From Roseateles sp. YR242 (GTDB lineage Bacteria > Pseudomonadota > Gammaproteobacteria > Burkholderiales > Burkholderiaceae_C), in assembly GCF_900109745.1 (NCBI RefSeq), contig NZ_FOAV01000003.1, positions 248,001 to 312,000 of the forward strand: a stretch of DNA of 64,000 nt, read 5' to 3'. Positions 35,808 to 45,025 of this stretch are shown here, one piece after another. Made by a program: the position numbers and the translations under genes. The stretch's first letter is position 1, and each line of letters opens with the position of its first letter. Below the pieces are notes generated by a model. That model saw only the letters and a program-made list of their open reading frames with translations. It was not told the origin of the DNA and did no database searches.

Positions 35808-36224
35808 TCACTCCGCCAGCATCTTCATCAACTTGCGGATATCGCCCGCGCAGTGGCTGAGCGCTTGCGCTTCGATGCGGCGGTACAACGCCACCAGTGC
35901 CCGGCCGCTCTTGGTCAGCGCGCTGCCACCGCCCTGGGCGCCGCCTGCGGCGGTGGCCACCGCCGGCTCGCGCAGGGATTGGTTCAATTCATCGATCAAC
36001 AGCCAGGCGCGGCGGTAGGACATGCCCAGCGCCTTGGCGGCGGCCGTGATGGAGCCGGCCTCATCCAACGCTTCCAGCAAGGCGATCTTGCCGGGCCCGA
36101 TGGCGATCACCTCGCCCTGGGTGGCCCGCATGCGCAGCTTGAACTGAGGCGTCAGGTCCTCGGTGGCGGCGGGGTTCACCACTTCGGTGGTGGCGTCGGA
36201 AGGGGAAGTCTTGGCGCGGGACAT
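35808..36224 (-). CDS. ModE N-terminal-domain-like molybdate regulator
   Basis: 138 aa. It is a winged-helix LysR/ModE-type DNA-binding domain: GEVIAIGPGKIALLEALDEAGSITAAAKALGMSYRRAWLLIDELN, the canonical ModE N-terminus, followed by the wing and dimerisation helices. The two C-terminal MOP/TOBE molybdate-binding domains of E. coli ModE are absent. How it senses molybdate is therefore unclear; many Burkholderiales and Rhizobiales carry such short forms. It is upstream of modA in the same direction, with a 153-bp gap containing the candidate operator. Confidence 0.85.
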   Translation of the reverse strand: MSRAKTSPSDATTEVVNPAATEDLTPQFKLRMRATQGEVIAIGPGKIALLEALDEAGSITAAAKALGMSYRRAWLLIDELNQSLREPAVATAAGGAQGGGSALTKSGRALVALYRRIEAQALSHCAGDIRKLMKMLAE

Positions 36225-36248
36225 GGCGTGATTAAACACGAGCCCCGA

Positions 36249-38459
36249 TCAACCCCAGGGCGTGGGGCCGGACGGGCCAGGCTGGCCGGTCTGGCTGGTC
36301 TGACTTGTCGGCAGCGGCGCCCGTGCCAGGCGCCAGCAGCCTCGCCCGGCCGCCTTCGCGGCATACAAGGCATCGTCCGCCCGGGCCAGGAAGGCCAAGT
36401 CGCTCTCCGTGTCCGCGCCTGTGCAGGCAATGCCGATGCTGGTGGACAGCTCCACCGGCGTGCCCAGCACCATCAGCGGTGCACGGACGGCATCCAGCAG
36501 CTTCTGGGCCACCGGACCGGCCTCGTCCGCATCGTTCAGGTTCTCGACAATCAGCACGAACTCGTCGCCCGCCAGCCGGCACAGCAGGTCGGTCTCACGC
36601 ACGGCCCGGCGCACGCGTTCCGCAAAAGTCTGCAGCACCACATCACCGCCCGCATGGCCGAGGCTGTCGTTCACCTGCTTGAAGCGGTCCAGGTCCATGA
36701 ACATCAGCGCCATGACATGGCCGCTGCGCCGCGCCCGCGCCAGGGCCTCGGCCAGGCGCTGGTCAAACTGGCGGCGGTTGGGCAGGCCGGTGAGCGGGTC
36801 GATGCGGCTGAGCTGGTCCAGTTCCCGCTCCACCTGCTTGAAGGCAGAGACGTCGGTGCTCAGCGTGTAGACACCGGCCACCGTGCCGTCGGGCCGCAGG
36901 TCGGGCACATATTCGGTCAGCAGGTCGCGCATCACGCCGTTGGATTCGGAGCGGGTCTCGAAGCGTTGCCGCACGCCCGCCAGCGCGCCCTTGAGTGATG
37001 GCATGCGTTGCTCATAAAGCACCGGCCCGATGGTCTCGAGCAGGGTCTTGCCCAGCGCCGCCTCCGGCTCGGTGCCCAGCCAGGTGCGGAAGGTGGCATT
37101 CAGGAAGCGCAGGCGCTGGTCGGCGTCGATGTAGGAGATGAGCACCGGCAGGTTGTCCGCGATGGTGCGCAGCCGGCGTTCGCTGGCTTCCTGGCGCTGC
37201 ATCGCCACCTCCAGCTCGACCGTGCGGGAATGCACCCGCTCCTCCAGCGAGGCATTGAGCTGGGCCAGGGAGGCGTCCTGCTGCGCCTGGCGCTGCGCCA
37301 GTTCGGTCAGCGCGTGGGAGAGCACCGCCACCTCGCGGTAGCCGCCCACCTCGGGCAGCGCGTCCTCGCTGAGATGGCGCCGGTTGGCGATGGCGAGCGA
37401 GAGCTGGTTCAGCGGGCGGGACAGGCGGCGCGCCTGCCACCAGGACAGCGGCACCGCCAGCGCCAGCAGAATGAGCGCACTCAGGATGATCTGGTTGCGC
37501 AGGCGGTAATAGTCTTCCAGCGCCACGGTCACCGGCTGGCGCACCAGCACCGTCCAGCCCAGGCCCGGGTACGGGCCGTAGCCCTGCGTCTGCACGCTGA
37601 TGGCGAAGTACTCCTTGCCGTCGAAGTCGTAGTGCCGCAAGGCGGCGCCCGCATCGGGCTGCACCGGCACCTTCTTGCCCTCCAGGTTGGAGGGGCCCAG
37701 GATCACCGAGCCGTCCTTGCCCAGGATCAGTGCGTCCGCCTGGTGGCTGGCCATGGTGGCGTCGATCAGCTCGGACTTGATCTGGCGCGCCCAGCTCCAG
37801 CTCAGATGGGCACCGAACACGCCACGGCGCTGGCCGTTGTTGTCCACGAGCGGAATGGCGAAGTCCACGAAGCGCCAGGGGTCGCTCTGGCGCGGCAGCA
37901 GGCGCTCCAGCAGCACGGCCGCATGCAGGTCTCCCACAAAGGGGCCGCGCTGGGCGCCCTGGAACCAGGGGCGCTTGGAGACATCCACGCCGTCCAGCAG
38001 CCCCCCCGCGGCAGCCACCACCTTGCCATCCGCATCGGTCACGCCCAGCCAGGCGAAATGGTCGAAGCCGATCTGGACCTGGTCGAGCGCCCGGCGCATG
38101 GCCGCAGCGTCACCACCCCGGAAGGTCTCCAGCTGGGCCAGCACCCGGATCTCCCGGAACTGCTGGGACATGCCGCGGTCCAGCGCGTCGCGGAAGTCGA
38201 TGGCCACCTGGCGCAGGGACTGGACAGCCCGGCGCTCCGCATGGGCGCGGGCGAAGTTTTCGATCAGCACGGCCGAACTGAGCAGGGCCACGGCCACCGC
38301 CGAGAGCACCACGGCCGTCAGCCAGCGGCCCAGCGATGCGCGAGAGCCGCGTGCCGGCACAAACAACCGGGGGCTACCGGACGAGGAAGGAGGCACGGAC
38401 GTTGGCGCGGCGGCCTCAGACGTGGAAGATACCGTCGGGTCCGGGGTGGGAATCTGCAT
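36249..38459 (-). CDS. Membrane sensor diguanylate cyclase (Cache-HAMP-PAS-GGDEF)
   Basis: 736 aa. TM1 is at about 45-68, a periplasmic double-Cache-like sensor (WLGVTDADGKVVAAAGG, KRPWFQGA) follows to about 315, TM2 is at about 320-340 and a HAMP-like segment leads to a coiled coil. PAS lies near 425-540 (LPVLISYIDADQRLRFLNATF) and GGDEF at about 550-725 (RIDPLTGLPNRRQFD). The active-site loop is AGDEF, which is compatible with activity. The product would be c-di-GMP, governing biofilm or motility. Periplasmic ligand unknown, perhaps an amino acid or organic acid. Stands alone; 25 bp after its stop lies the ModE-like gene's start. Confidence 0.92.
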   Translation of the reverse strand: MQIPTPDPTVSSTSEAAAPTSVPPSSSGSPRLFVPARGSRASLGRWLTAVVLSAVAVALLSSAVLIENFARAHAERRAVQSLRQVAIDFRDALDRGMSQQFREIRVLAQLETFRGGDAAAMRRALDQVQIGFDHFAWLGVTDADGKVVAAAGGLLDGVDVSKRPWFQGAQRGPFVGDLHAAVLLERLLPRQSDPWRFVDFAIPLVDNNGQRRGVFGAHLSWSWARQIKSELIDATMASHQADALILGKDGSVILGPSNLEGKKVPVQPDAGAALRHYDFDGKEYFAISVQTQGYGPYPGLGWTVLVRQPVTVALEDYYRLRNQIILSALILLALAVPLSWWQARRLSRPLNQLSLAIANRRHLSEDALPEVGGYREVAVLSHALTELAQRQAQQDASLAQLNASLEERVHSRTVELEVAMQRQEASERRLRTIADNLPVLISYIDADQRLRFLNATFRTWLGTEPEAALGKTLLETIGPVLYEQRMPSLKGALAGVRQRFETRSESNGVMRDLLTEYVPDLRPDGTVAGVYTLSTDVSAFKQVERELDQLSRIDPLTGLPNRRQFDQRLAEALARARRSGHVMALMFMDLDRFKQVNDSLGHAGGDVVLQTFAERVRRAVRETDLLCRLAGDEFVLIVENLNDADEAGPVAQKLLDAVRAPLMVLGTPVELSTSIGIACTGADTESDLAFLARADDALYAAKAAGRGCWRLARAPLPTSQTSQTGQPGPSGPTPWG

Positions 38460-38766
38460 GAGGTATTTTGACCAGTTGCCCCCCGGTGATGCAACGCGGG
38501 ATAGTGCGGCCGCACCACAGCAGGGCCACCCTCACGGCCGGCACCTCAGCGGCTCGCCAATCGCACCAAAACCGGTAATGCTTGCGCCCTGGACGCAGGC
38601 ACAGAACTGCCGGTGCGCCTCAAAGTGGGCCGCAGCCCCCGGCGGGCGCGGCTTGTGGGCGGCTTGAAGGCAACCGGGCCCGGACGGACGGGGGCACCAT
38701 TTCCAGGCACGCCCCTTGCAATCACTCCGTCCGGACCGCCACCGACGGTCCTCCCTTGGAGCCTCC
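38460..38766. other. Divergent intergenic region, cyclase / Anbu cluster
   Basis: 307 bp with no supportable gene. It must contain the leftward cyclase promoter and the rightward promoter of the Anbu operon. No strong promoter match or palindrome stood out. Confidence 0.35.
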
Positions 38767-40206
38767 ATGCACGCGCTGACCCTGCCGGCCTCCGGCCATT
38801 ACGACGAGATGCTGCTGCAAAGCGGCGGCATCCGGCCCAGTTACCAGGCCTTTGCCGACTGGCTGCATGCCCAGACCCCCGACGCCCTGGCCAAGAAGCG
38901 GGCCGAGGCCGACCTGCTGTTCCACAAGGTGGGCATCACCTTCGCCGTTTATGGGGACGAAGCTGGCGCCGAGCGGCTGATCCCCTTCGACACCGTGCCC
39001 CGCATCGTGCCCGCCGACGACTGGCGCATGCTGGAGCAGGGCCTGCGCCAGCGGGTCAATGCCCTCAACCGCTTCCTCTGGGACATCTATCACGACCATG
39101 AAATCGTCAAGGCCGGCCTGATTCCGGCGGAGCAGATCTTCGCCAACGCGCAGTACCAGCCGGCGATGCAGGGGCTGGACCTGCCGCTGGGGGTCTACGC
39201 CCACATCACCGGGGTGGACCTGATCCGCCATTCCGATGGCGGTTATTACGTCCTGGAGGACAACCTGCGGGTGCCCTCCGGCGTGAGCTACATGCTGGAG
39301 AACCGCAAGATGATGATGCGGCTCTTCCCGGAGCTGTTCGCCCGCTACCCGGTGGCTCCGGTGGCCCACTACCCGGCGCTGCTGCTCAACACGCTCCGCC
39401 AGGCCAGCCCTGCGGACAACCCCACCGTGGTGGTGCTGACGCCGGGCCCCTTCAACTCCGCCTACTTCGAACACGCCTTCCTCGCACAGCAGATGGGGGT
39501 GGAACTGGTGGAGGGGCAGGACCTGTTCGTGAAGGACGGTTTTGTCTTCATGCGCACGACGGTGGGCCCCAAGCGCGTGGACGTGATCTACCGCCGCATC
39601 GACGATGCCTTCCTGGACCCGCTGGCCTTCCGCGCCGACTCGATGCTGGGCGTGCCCGGGCTGCTCTCGGTCTACAAGCAGGGCCATGTGGTGCTGGCCA
39701 ACGCCATCGGTACCGGCGTGGCGGACGACAAGTCCATCTACCCCTACGTCCCGGACATGATCCGCTTCTACCTGGGCGAGGAGCCCATCCTGCACAACGT
39801 GCCCACCTGGCAGTGCCGCAAGCCGCAGGACCTGGACCATGTGCTCAACCACATGGCCGACCTGGTGGTGAAGGAGGTGCACGGCGCCGGCGGTTACGGG
39901 ATGCTGGTGGGCCCGGCCGCCACCGCGGCCGAGGTGGCCGACTTCAAGGAGCGGGTGAAGGCCAACCCGGCCAACTACATCGCGCAGCCCACCTTGTGCC
40001 TGTCGAGCTGCCCGACCTTTGTGGAGCGCGGCATCGCGCCGCGCCACATCGACCTGCGGCCCTTTGTGCTCTCCGGCCGTGAGGTCAACATGGTGGCCGG
40101 CGGCTTGACGCGGGTGGCGCTGAAGGCGGGGTCGCTGGTGGTGAATTCGTCGCAGGGCGGCGGCACCAAGGACACCTGGATTCTGGAGAGGAGCACCGCA
40201 TGCTGA
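38767..40206 (+). CDS. Circularly permuted ATP-grasp protein of the Anbu cluster
   Basis: 479 aa, DUF404/DUF407 (CP_ATPgrasp) family. Signatures: SYQAFADWLH, ANAQYQPAMQGLDLPLGVYAHITGVDLIRHSDGGYYVLEDNLRVPSGVSYMLENR, YRRIDDAFLDPL and VVKEVHGAGGYGMLVGP, the ATP-binding parts. Probably ligates a carboxylate to an amine, forming a peptide-like bond; the substrate is not known. ATG at 38767. It overlaps the alpha-E gene by 7 bp. ATP-grasp, alpha-E, transglutaminase and Anbu together are a conserved four-gene cluster in many proteobacteria. Confidence 0.92.
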   Translation: MHALTLPASGHYDEMLLQSGGIRPSYQAFADWLHAQTPDALAKKRAEADLLFHKVGITFAVYGDEAGAERLIPFDTVPRIVPADDWRMLEQGLRQRVNALNRFLWDIYHDHEIVKAGLIPAEQIFANAQYQPAMQGLDLPLGVYAHITGVDLIRHSDGGYYVLEDNLRVPSGVSYMLENRKMMMRLFPELFARYPVAPVAHYPALLLNTLRQASPADNPTVVVLTPGPFNSAYFEHAFLAQQMGVELVEGQDLFVKDGFVFMRTTVGPKRVDVIYRRIDDAFLDPLAFRADSMLGVPGLLSVYKQGHVVLANAIGTGVADDKSIYPYVPDMIRFYLGEEPILHNVPTWQCRKPQDLDHVLNHMADLVVKEVHGAGGYGMLVGPAATAAEVADFKERVKANPANYIAQPTLCLSSCPTFVERGIAPRHIDLRPFVLSGREVNMVAGGLTRVALKAGSLVVNSSQGGGTKDTWILERSTAC

Positions 40207-41168
40207 GCCGCACCGCCGCCCAGCTCTACTGGATGAGCCGCTACCTGGAGCGGGCCGAGAATCTGGTCCGCATGCTGGACGTGACCCATTCGCTGTCGCT
40301 GCTGCCGCAGAGCCGGGGCGCCGCCACCGAACTGGCCGCCCCGTTGGCGGTCACGGGCACGCTGGAGGCCTATCAGGCCCGCCATGCACGGCTGAGCGCG
40401 GAGCAGCTGTTCCGCTTCATGGGCCTGGAGCTCGAGAATCCGGCCTCGGTGCTGTCCTGCATCCGCCAGGCGCGGGAAAACGCCCACGCCGTGCGCGGCC
40501 AGATCACCGCCGAGATGTGGGAGGCCATCAACACCAGCTGGCTGGAAGCGCGTGAACTGGCGCGCCGCGGCATGGCGGACCCTTCCTCCTTCTTCGACTG
40601 GGTGAAGGAACGCTCCCACCTCTTCCGCGGCGCCACCTACGGCACGCTGCAGCGCAACGACGCCTACTGCTTCATTCGGCTGGGCACCTTCGTGGAACGG
40701 GCGGACAACACGGCGCGGCTGCTGGACGTGAAGTCCCAGCTCATCGCCCCGGCGGTGGACACGCTCGCGCCGGTGGACGTGCCCAGCGAAAGCGCACCGG
40801 ATTTCTACGCCTGGAACGCACTGCTGCGCTCGCTCTCCGCCTTCGAGGCCTACCATGCGGCCTACCGCGACAGCCTCAACGGCCGCCGTGTCACCGAGCT
40901 GCTGATCCTGCGCCCGGACGTGCCGCGCTCCCTGCGCGCCTGCTGCGACGAGATCCGGTCCATCCTGCCGCAGATCGAATCGCGCGAGGGTGCCTCGGAT
41001 GCCGGCCGTTCCGTCAAACAGCTGGCCGGCGAGCTGGCCTTGCGGCTGGAATATGGAGCGGTGGACGAGATCCTGGACACGGGCCTGCATACCTGGCTGA
41101 CCGGCTTCCTGGAAGACTCCGCCCTGCTGGGCCTGGCGATCCAGCGCGCCTACTTCGAGGCGCAGTGA
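40200..41168 (+). CDS. Alpha-E domain protein (DUF403) of the Anbu cluster
   Basis: 322-aa all-helical protein with the typical start MLSRTAAQLYWMSRYLERAENLVRMLDVTHS and FIRLGTFVERADNTARLLDVK. Two related halves repeat the RxxERA(D/E)N pattern. It is always found with the circularly permuted ATP-grasp protein and is thought to be its partner; biochemical activity is unknown. The ATG is inside the end of the ATP-grasp gene, indicating coupling. Confidence 0.92.
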   Translation: MLSRTAAQLYWMSRYLERAENLVRMLDVTHSLSLLPQSRGAATELAAPLAVTGTLEAYQARHARLSAEQLFRFMGLELENPASVLSCIRQARENAHAVRGQITAEMWEAINTSWLEARELARRGMADPSSFFDWVKERSHLFRGATYGTLQRNDAYCFIRLGTFVERADNTARLLDVKSQLIAPAVDTLAPVDVPSESAPDFYAWNALLRSLSAFEAYHAAYRDSLNGRRVTELLILRPDVPRSLRACCDEIRSILPQIESREGASDAGRSVKQLAGELALRLEYGAVDEILDTGLHTWLTGFLEDSALLGLAIQRAYFEAQ

Positions 41169-41204
41169 GCGCCATGACTGCACGAGCACCCAACGGAACG
41201 CGCC

Positions 41205-42041
41205 ATGCATCTGCACATCTCGCATGACACGGTGTATGCCTACGCGGCGCCGCTCAGCCGCAGCACCCAATACCTGCGGCTGACGCCGCGCCGTTCACCA
41301 GGCCTGCAGGTGCTGCACTGGGGCCTGCAGCTGCCAGCCCAGGCCACGGTCTGCAAGGATGCCTTCGGCAACACCATGCATGTGCTGAGCCTGGATGGCC
41401 CGCGTGGAGAAATCCACCTGCATGCCGCTGGTGAGGTGCGGACCGACGATGCCCCGCCGCGCCCCGACCCCACCGACGAATTCCCCGCCCCGGTCTTCCT
41501 GCGGGACAGCCAGCTGACCCGGGCGGACCCCGCGCTGCGTGAATTTGCCCAGGGTTTTGCCGACACCGCCCGGCGCGACGCGCATGCAGCCCTGCTGGCG
41601 CTGATGGCGGCCCTGGGCGAACGCATGCCGTATGTGCGGGGCTTCACCGATGCGGCCACCCCCGCCGCCGAGGCCTTTGCGTCCGGCCGCGGCGTCTGCC
41701 AGGACCATGCGCAGGTCTTTGCCTGCTGCGCCCGCCTGCTGGGCCTGCCGGCGCGTTATGTCTCCGGCTACCTGGCCACCGACGCCGAACACGTCGCCAG
41801 CCACGCCTGGACGGAAGTCCGCCTGCCGGACGGCGGGACCACCTTCAGCGAGGCGGCCGAAGGCGGCTGGCTGGGCTACGACATCAGCAACCAGTGCCTG
41901 GCGGACGGGCGGCATGTGCGTCTGGCCTTTGGCGCCGACTATCTGGACGCTTGCCCGGTGCGGGGCGTGCGGCTGGGCGGCGGTACCGAGACGATGCGGG
42001 CGAAGGTGCTCGTGAAACCTGCCACGCACGACCAGCAATGA
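41205..42041 (+). CDS. Transglutaminase-like protease-fold protein of the Anbu cluster
   Basis: 278 aa. N-terminal beta domain (MHLHISHDTVYAYAAPLSRSTQYLRLTPR) followed by a transglutaminase core with catalytic Cys in GRGVCQDHAQVFA, His in ASHAWTEV and Asp in GYDISNQC. Such bacterial transglutaminase-fold proteins act as peptidases or amidases, and the cluster suggests processing of the product made by the ATP-grasp protein. 36 bp after the alpha-E gene. Confidence 0.92.
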   Translation: MHLHISHDTVYAYAAPLSRSTQYLRLTPRRSPGLQVLHWGLQLPAQATVCKDAFGNTMHVLSLDGPRGEIHLHAAGEVRTDDAPPRPDPTDEFPAPVFLRDSQLTRADPALREFAQGFADTARRDAHAALLALMAALGERMPYVRGFTDAATPAAEAFASGRGVCQDHAQVFACCARLLGLPARYVSGYLATDAEHVASHAWTEVRLPDGGTTFSEAAEGGWLGYDISNQCLADGRHVRLAFGADYLDACPVRGVRLGGGTETMRAKVLVKPATHDQQ

Positions 42042-42092
42042 GCACGCGGGCAATGTGCCGCGCTGCCAAGGGATAGGCTAATCTCACGGCCC

Positions 42093-42848
42093 ATGACTTA
42101 CTGTGTTGCCATGCGGCTGCGTGCCGGCGTGCTGTTTGCGTCCGATTCCCGCACCAACGCGGGCGTGGATCACATCGCCACGTTCCGCAAGATGAACCTG
42201 TTTGAGGTGCCGGGTGAGCGGCTGGTGACGCTGCTGAATGCCGGCAACCTGGCCACGACCCAGAGCGTGGTCAGCATCCTGCGCCAGCGCGCCAAGGAAG
42301 GGGCCGGGCAGCATCTGCTCAACATCGGCTCCATGTATGACATTGCCGAGCTGGTGGGCCGCACGCTGAGAGAGGTGGTGGCACGGGACAGCGAAGGTGG
42401 TGGCCAGCACAGCCAGGGCGTGGACTTCGGTGCCAACTTCATTGTCGGCGGCCAGATCCGTGGCGAGGTGCCGCGTATTTTTCACGTCTATCCGCAGGGC
42501 AACTTCATCGAAGCGACGGAAGACACGCCTTACCTGCAGATCGGCGAATCCAAATACGGCAAGCCCATCATCGACCGGGTGATCGATTTCGAAAGCTCGC
42601 TGACCGAAGCGACCAAGTGCGCGTTGATTTCATTCGACTCGACCATCCGCAGCAACCTGTCCGTGGGCCTGCCGCTGGACATGCTGCTCTACCGCACCGA
42701 CAGCTTCGCGCCGGCGCAGCCGCACCGCATCACCCACCAGGACCCCTACTTCAGCGCCTTGCGGCAAGGCTGGGGCGGCGGCCTCAAGCGGGTGTTCGCC
42801 GAACTGCCGGACGGCGACTGGTTCTCACCGGACCAACTCGGCAGCTGA
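42093..42848 (+). CDS. Anbu, ancestral proteasome-like peptidase
   Basis: 251-aa Ntn-hydrolase fold. After Met removal Thr is the N-terminal nucleophile (M-TYCVAM), with Asp18 and Lys33 of the precursor in the proteasome-like positions (FASDSRTNAG, FRKMNLF). The 'SQGVDFGANFIVGGQI' and 'FDSTIRSNLSVGLPLD' segments are typical of Anbu. Structures of relatives show open ring or helical oligomers; peptidase activity has been hard to demonstrate. Last gene of the four-gene cluster, followed by a hairpin. Unlike most proteasome subunits it appears to have no propeptide. Confidence 0.93.
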   Translation: MTYCVAMRLRAGVLFASDSRTNAGVDHIATFRKMNLFEVPGERLVTLLNAGNLATTQSVVSILRQRAKEGAGQHLLNIGSMYDIAELVGRTLREVVARDSEGGGQHSQGVDFGANFIVGGQIRGEVPRIFHVYPQGNFIEATEDTPYLQIGESKYGKPIIDRVIDFESSLTEATKCALISFDSTIRSNLSVGLPLDMLLYRTDSFAPAQPHRITHQDPYFSALRQGWGGGLKRVFAELPDGDWFSPDQLGS

Positions 42849-42864
42849 GGCGGCTGAGCCGCCT
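42848..42864. terminator. Hairpin between convergent Anbu and ABC ATPase genes
   Basis: AGGCGGC-TGA-GCCGCCT, a perfect 7-bp stem starting at the last base of the Anbu stop codon and ending 2 bp before the ABC ATPase stop. No T run on either strand, so it may act as a weak or Rho-assisted terminator or an mRNA end stabiliser. Confidence 0.4.
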
Positions 42865-42866
42865 GG

Positions 42867-43649
42867 TCAGTCGTGCAGGGACGCGAGGAACTGCTTGAGT
42901 TCCGGCGTCTTGGGCGCACCGAAGATCTCGGCCGGCGGGCCGATCTCATGGACGCGGCCCTGATGCATGAAGATGACCCGGTCCGCCACCTTGCGGGCAA
43001 AGTTCATCTCGTGGGTGACCATCAGCAGCGTCATGCCCTCTTCGGCCAGTGACTCCACCACGCGCAGCACCTCGCCCACGAGTTCGGGGTCCAGCGCGGA
43101 GGTGATCTCGTCGCACAGCAGCACCTGGGGTTCCATGGCCAGCGCACGCGCAATGGCCACACGCTGCTGTTGACCACCGGACAGTTGCTCCGGCAGGGCA
43201 TCGAACTTCTCCGCCAGCCCGACGCGCGCCAGCAGGGCCTTGGCCTGCGCCGTCGCCTCGCGCACGCTGCGCTGCTTCACCAGCGTGGGCGCCAGCATCA
43301 CGTTGCGGCCCACCGTGAGGTGCGGAAAGAGGTTGAAGCTCTGGAAGATCATGCCGACCTGCTGGCGCAGGGTCCGCATGGCCATGGCGCTTTCATGGAG
43401 CAGCGGCTTGCCGGCCACCGTCAGCGAGCCGTCCTGGAACTGCTCCAGGCCGTTGATGCAGCGCAGCAGTGTGCTCTTGCCGGAGCCGCTCTTGCCGATC
43501 AGCGCGATGACCTCTCCCCGCAACACGTCCAGGTCGATGCCCTTGAGCACTTCGTTCGTGCCATAGGACTTGCGCAGCGCGGTGATGCGCACCACGGGCA
43601 CACGGGGCGCCACCGTCGGCGCCGTGAGGTCTTCAGGCTGGGCGGCCAT
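42867..43649 (-). CDS. Polar amino-acid ABC transporter ATPase
   Basis: 260 aa, GlnQ/HisP type. Walker [10 protein letters not shown] loop [12 protein letters not shown], signature LSGGQQQR, Walker [14 protein letters not shown], switch TVTHEMNFA-like [16 protein letters not shown]. It energises amino-acid import with the two permeases upstream. Its start overlaps the end of the permease gene at 43633 by 17 bp. A 20-residue N-terminal extension precedes the conserved core. Confidence 0.92.
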   Translation of the reverse strand: MAAQPEDLTAPTVAPRVPVVRITALRKSYGTNEVLKGIDLDVLRGEVIALIGKSGSGKSTLLRCINGLEQFQDGSLTVAGKPLLHESAMAMRTLRQQVGMIFQSFNLFPHLTVGRNVMLAPTLVKQRSVREATAQAKALLARVGLAEKFDALPEQLSGGQQQRVAIARALAMEPQVLLCDEITSALDPELVGEVLRVVESLAEEGMTLLMVTHEMNFARKVADRVIFMHQGRVHEIGPPAEIFGAPKTPELKQFLASLHD

Positions 43650-44286
43650 GGCTTTTCCTTTCCAGATATTGGGCGAACAGGCTCACCGGGAAACACAGGA
43701 CGAAATACATCAGCGCAACGCAGCCAAACACCAGGAAGGGTTTGAAGCTGGCGTTGGCCATCATGCTGCCGGTCTTGGTGAGTTCGGCGAAGCCGATCAC
43801 CGACGCCAGGGCGGTGCCCTTGATCACCTGCACCAGAAACCCCACCGTGGGGGCGATGGCCAGGCGCAGCGCCTGCGGCAGCACCACGTGCCGCAGTTGT
43901 TCACCGAAGCTCATGGCCAGGCTGCGTGCGGCCTCCCATTGCCCCTTGGGCACGGCCTCCACGCAGCCGCGCCAGATCTCGGTGAGGTAGGCGCTGGTGT
44001 AGAGGGTGAGCGCCACACTGGCCGCTGTCCACGCGGACACATCCACGCCCAGCAGCGACATGCCGAAGTAGGCCAGGAACAGCTGCATCAGCAGCGGCGT
44101 GCCCTGGAAGACCTGCACATACAGGCTGATCAGCCGACCCGCGCGCCGGCCCAGGCCCAGCCGCAGGCACAGCAGCAGGGCGCCCACCACGCCGCCGCCG
44201 ATGAAGGCGATGAGTGAGAGCGCCACTGTCCAGCGCAGGGCCATCAGCAGGTTGCGCAGGATGTCCCAGAGTGTGAACTCAACCAT
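43633..44286 (-). CDS. Polar amino-acid ABC transporter permease
   Basis: 217 aa of the HisMQ/GlnP family with about five helices. The EAA loop [25 protein letters not shown] is the ATPase contact, and [15 protein letters not shown] is typical of amino-acid permeases. It overlaps the other permease gene by 8 bp and the ATPase gene by 17 bp, so all three are translationally coupled. Pairs with the 44279-44995 protein to form a heterodimeric channel. Confidence 0.92.
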   Translation of the reverse strand: MVEFTLWDILRNLLMALRWTVALSLIAFIGGGVVGALLLCLRLGLGRRAGRLISLYVQVFQGTPLLMQLFLAYFGMSLLGVDVSAWTAASVALTLYTSAYLTEIWRGCVEAVPKGQWEAARSLAMSFGEQLRHVVLPQALRLAIAPTVGFLVQVIKGTALASVIGFAELTKTGSMMANASFKPFLVFGCVALMYFVLCFPVSLFAQYLERKSHGRPA

Positions 44287-44995
44287 GGCGGGCTCCCAGC
44301 CAGCGGCTGATCAAGGTCGGGCGGGCGGCCAGGGTGGGCGCGCTGCCGAACAGGAACCGGGCGCCCACCCATAGCAGCAGGTGGCGCACCACGATGCTCA
44401 GGGCCAGATAGAGGCCTACTGCCACGAAGGTGGCCTCGAAGGCCCGGAAGTTGCGGCTGTGGATCAGGTTGGTGGCGTAGCTCAGTTCTTCGGTGGAGAT
44501 CTGGCCGCACACGGCGGTGCCCAGCATGACGATGATGATCTGGCTGGTCATGGCCGGCCACACGCGCTTGAAGGAAGGCGGCAGCACCACCCGGACGAAG
44601 GTCTGCATGGGTCCCATGGCCAGGCTGTAGGCGGCTTCCCACTGGCCCTTGGGGGTGGCCTGGATGCCGGCGCGCAGGATCTCGGTGCCGTAGGCGCCGA
44701 GGTTGAGTGTCATGGCGATGACCGAGGCCAGTTCGGGCGACAGCTTCACGCCGAGTGACGGCAGGCCGAAGAAGATGAAGAACAGCTGCACGATGAAGGG
44801 GGTGTTGCGCAGCAGTTCCACATACACACCCACTGTGCGCGCCAGCCACCGGGGCCCACAGGCACGGGCCCATGCGCCGGCCGTCGCGGCCAGCAGCCCC
44901 AGCGGCACGGCCACGGCGGTCAGGCCGACGGTCCAGCCCAGCCCGCGCAGCAGCAGCGGCCATTCCGCCAGTACTGCGCCAAAGTCGAACTCCAT
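44279..44995 (-). CDS. Polar amino-acid ABC transporter permease
   Basis: 238 aa, HisMQ family, about five helices. EAA loop WEAAYSLAMGPMQTFVRVVLPPSFKRV; also MLGTAVCGQISTEELSY. The start at 44995 is fixed by a strong RBS GAAGGAGGG six bases upstream. The substrate-binding protein gene lies 380 bp upstream on the same strand, separated by tandem repeats and strong hairpins, so permease expression is probably set lower than that of the binding protein. Confidence 0.92.
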   Translation of the reverse strand: MEFDFGAVLAEWPLLLRGLGWTVGLTAVAVPLGLLAATAGAWARACGPRWLARTVGVYVELLRNTPFIVQLFFIFFGLPSLGVKLSPELASVIAMTLNLGAYGTEILRAGIQATPKGQWEAAYSLAMGPMQTFVRVVLPPSFKRVWPAMTSQIIIVMLGTAVCGQISTEELSYATNLIHSRNFRAFEATFVAVGLYLALSIVVRHLLLWVGARFLFGSAPTLAARPTLISRWLGARHG

Positions 44996-45025
44996 CACAC
45001 CCTCCTTCAGACTTACCCACAGCCC

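Noticed and set aside
35445-36998. 517-codon plus-strand frame across modA, modE and the cyclase end
   Set aside because: Crosses three convincing minus-strand genes and their intergenic regions; composition Gln/Gly/His-rich.
37008-38471. 487-codon plus-strand frame opposite the sensor cyclase
   Set aside because: Shadow of the Cache-PAS-GGDEF gene; no start context.
38722-41270. Two long minus-strand frames (441 and 431 codons) opposite the Anbu cluster
   Set aside because: Both oppose strongly conserved ATP-grasp and alpha-E genes and show antisense composition.
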